Source: an uncultured Algimonas sp.
GTDB lineage: Bacteria; Pseudomonadota; Alphaproteobacteria; Caulobacterales; Maricaulaceae
DNA: 64,000 nt
Assembly (NCBI RefSeq): GCF_947498175.1
Contig: NZ_CANMJB010000003.1
Coordinates: forward strand, 372,001-436,000
Direction of reading: 5' to 3'
Shown here: positions 63,893 to 64,000 of the stretch, piece after piece
Numbering within the stretch: position 1 is the stretch's first letter
Layout of the letters: each line of letters starts with the position of its first letter
Program-made: the position numbers and the translations under genes
The notes under the pieces: generated by a model
What the model was told of the DNA's origin: nothing
What the model saw: the letters and a program-made list of their open reading frames with translations, nothing else
The model's database searches: none

Positions 63893-64000
63893 AGGCGGCG
63901 GGTATCGCGGCACCGTCCGTGGAAGTTGTCTATCCGTAACGCGCGTCCCTATGCGCCGCGCGTTACAATGTTTGCGGGTTATTTCGTCCCGCCGACCCCG

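Overview
This 64 kb window is from a high-GC alphaproteobacterial chromosome. The 16S/23S sequence, the gcrA homologue and GANTC sites suggest a Hyphomonadales/Maricaulales-like host; that placement is inference. It holds one complete rRNA operon (16S - tRNA-Ile(GAT) - tRNA-Ala(TGC) - 23S - 5S) with a displaced tRNA-fMet. It also holds a phage-shock (psp) locus, katG, mnmC, a thrA-like kinase/homoserine dehydrogenase fusion, argF/argD, kdsD/kdsB, ribD, ald with an Lrp-type regulator, an SbcC/SbcD-like pair and mmsA. The strongest candidate for an undescribed system is at the left edge (439-4840). It is a microcin/class II bacteriocin-like locus: an 85-aa precursor with a colicin V-type double-glycine leader (MRELTTDEMHKTGG|A), a small two-helix membrane protein as candidate immunity factor, a C39-peptidase ABC exporter and an HlyD/CvaA-like adaptor. 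Other items of note are: short tandem repeat arrays running from stop codon to stop codon at three convergent gene junctions; a strongly folded putative sRNA with its own promoter and terminator upstream of the rRNA operon; a candidate ROSE RNA thermometer on an hsp20 gene; a RibD with reversed domain order; a tandem pair of endonuclease III-like genes; two psp-operon small ORFs; and DnaA-box-like plus GANTC sites upstream of gcrA. All calls come from reading the sequence and the supplied ORFs; no searches were run.
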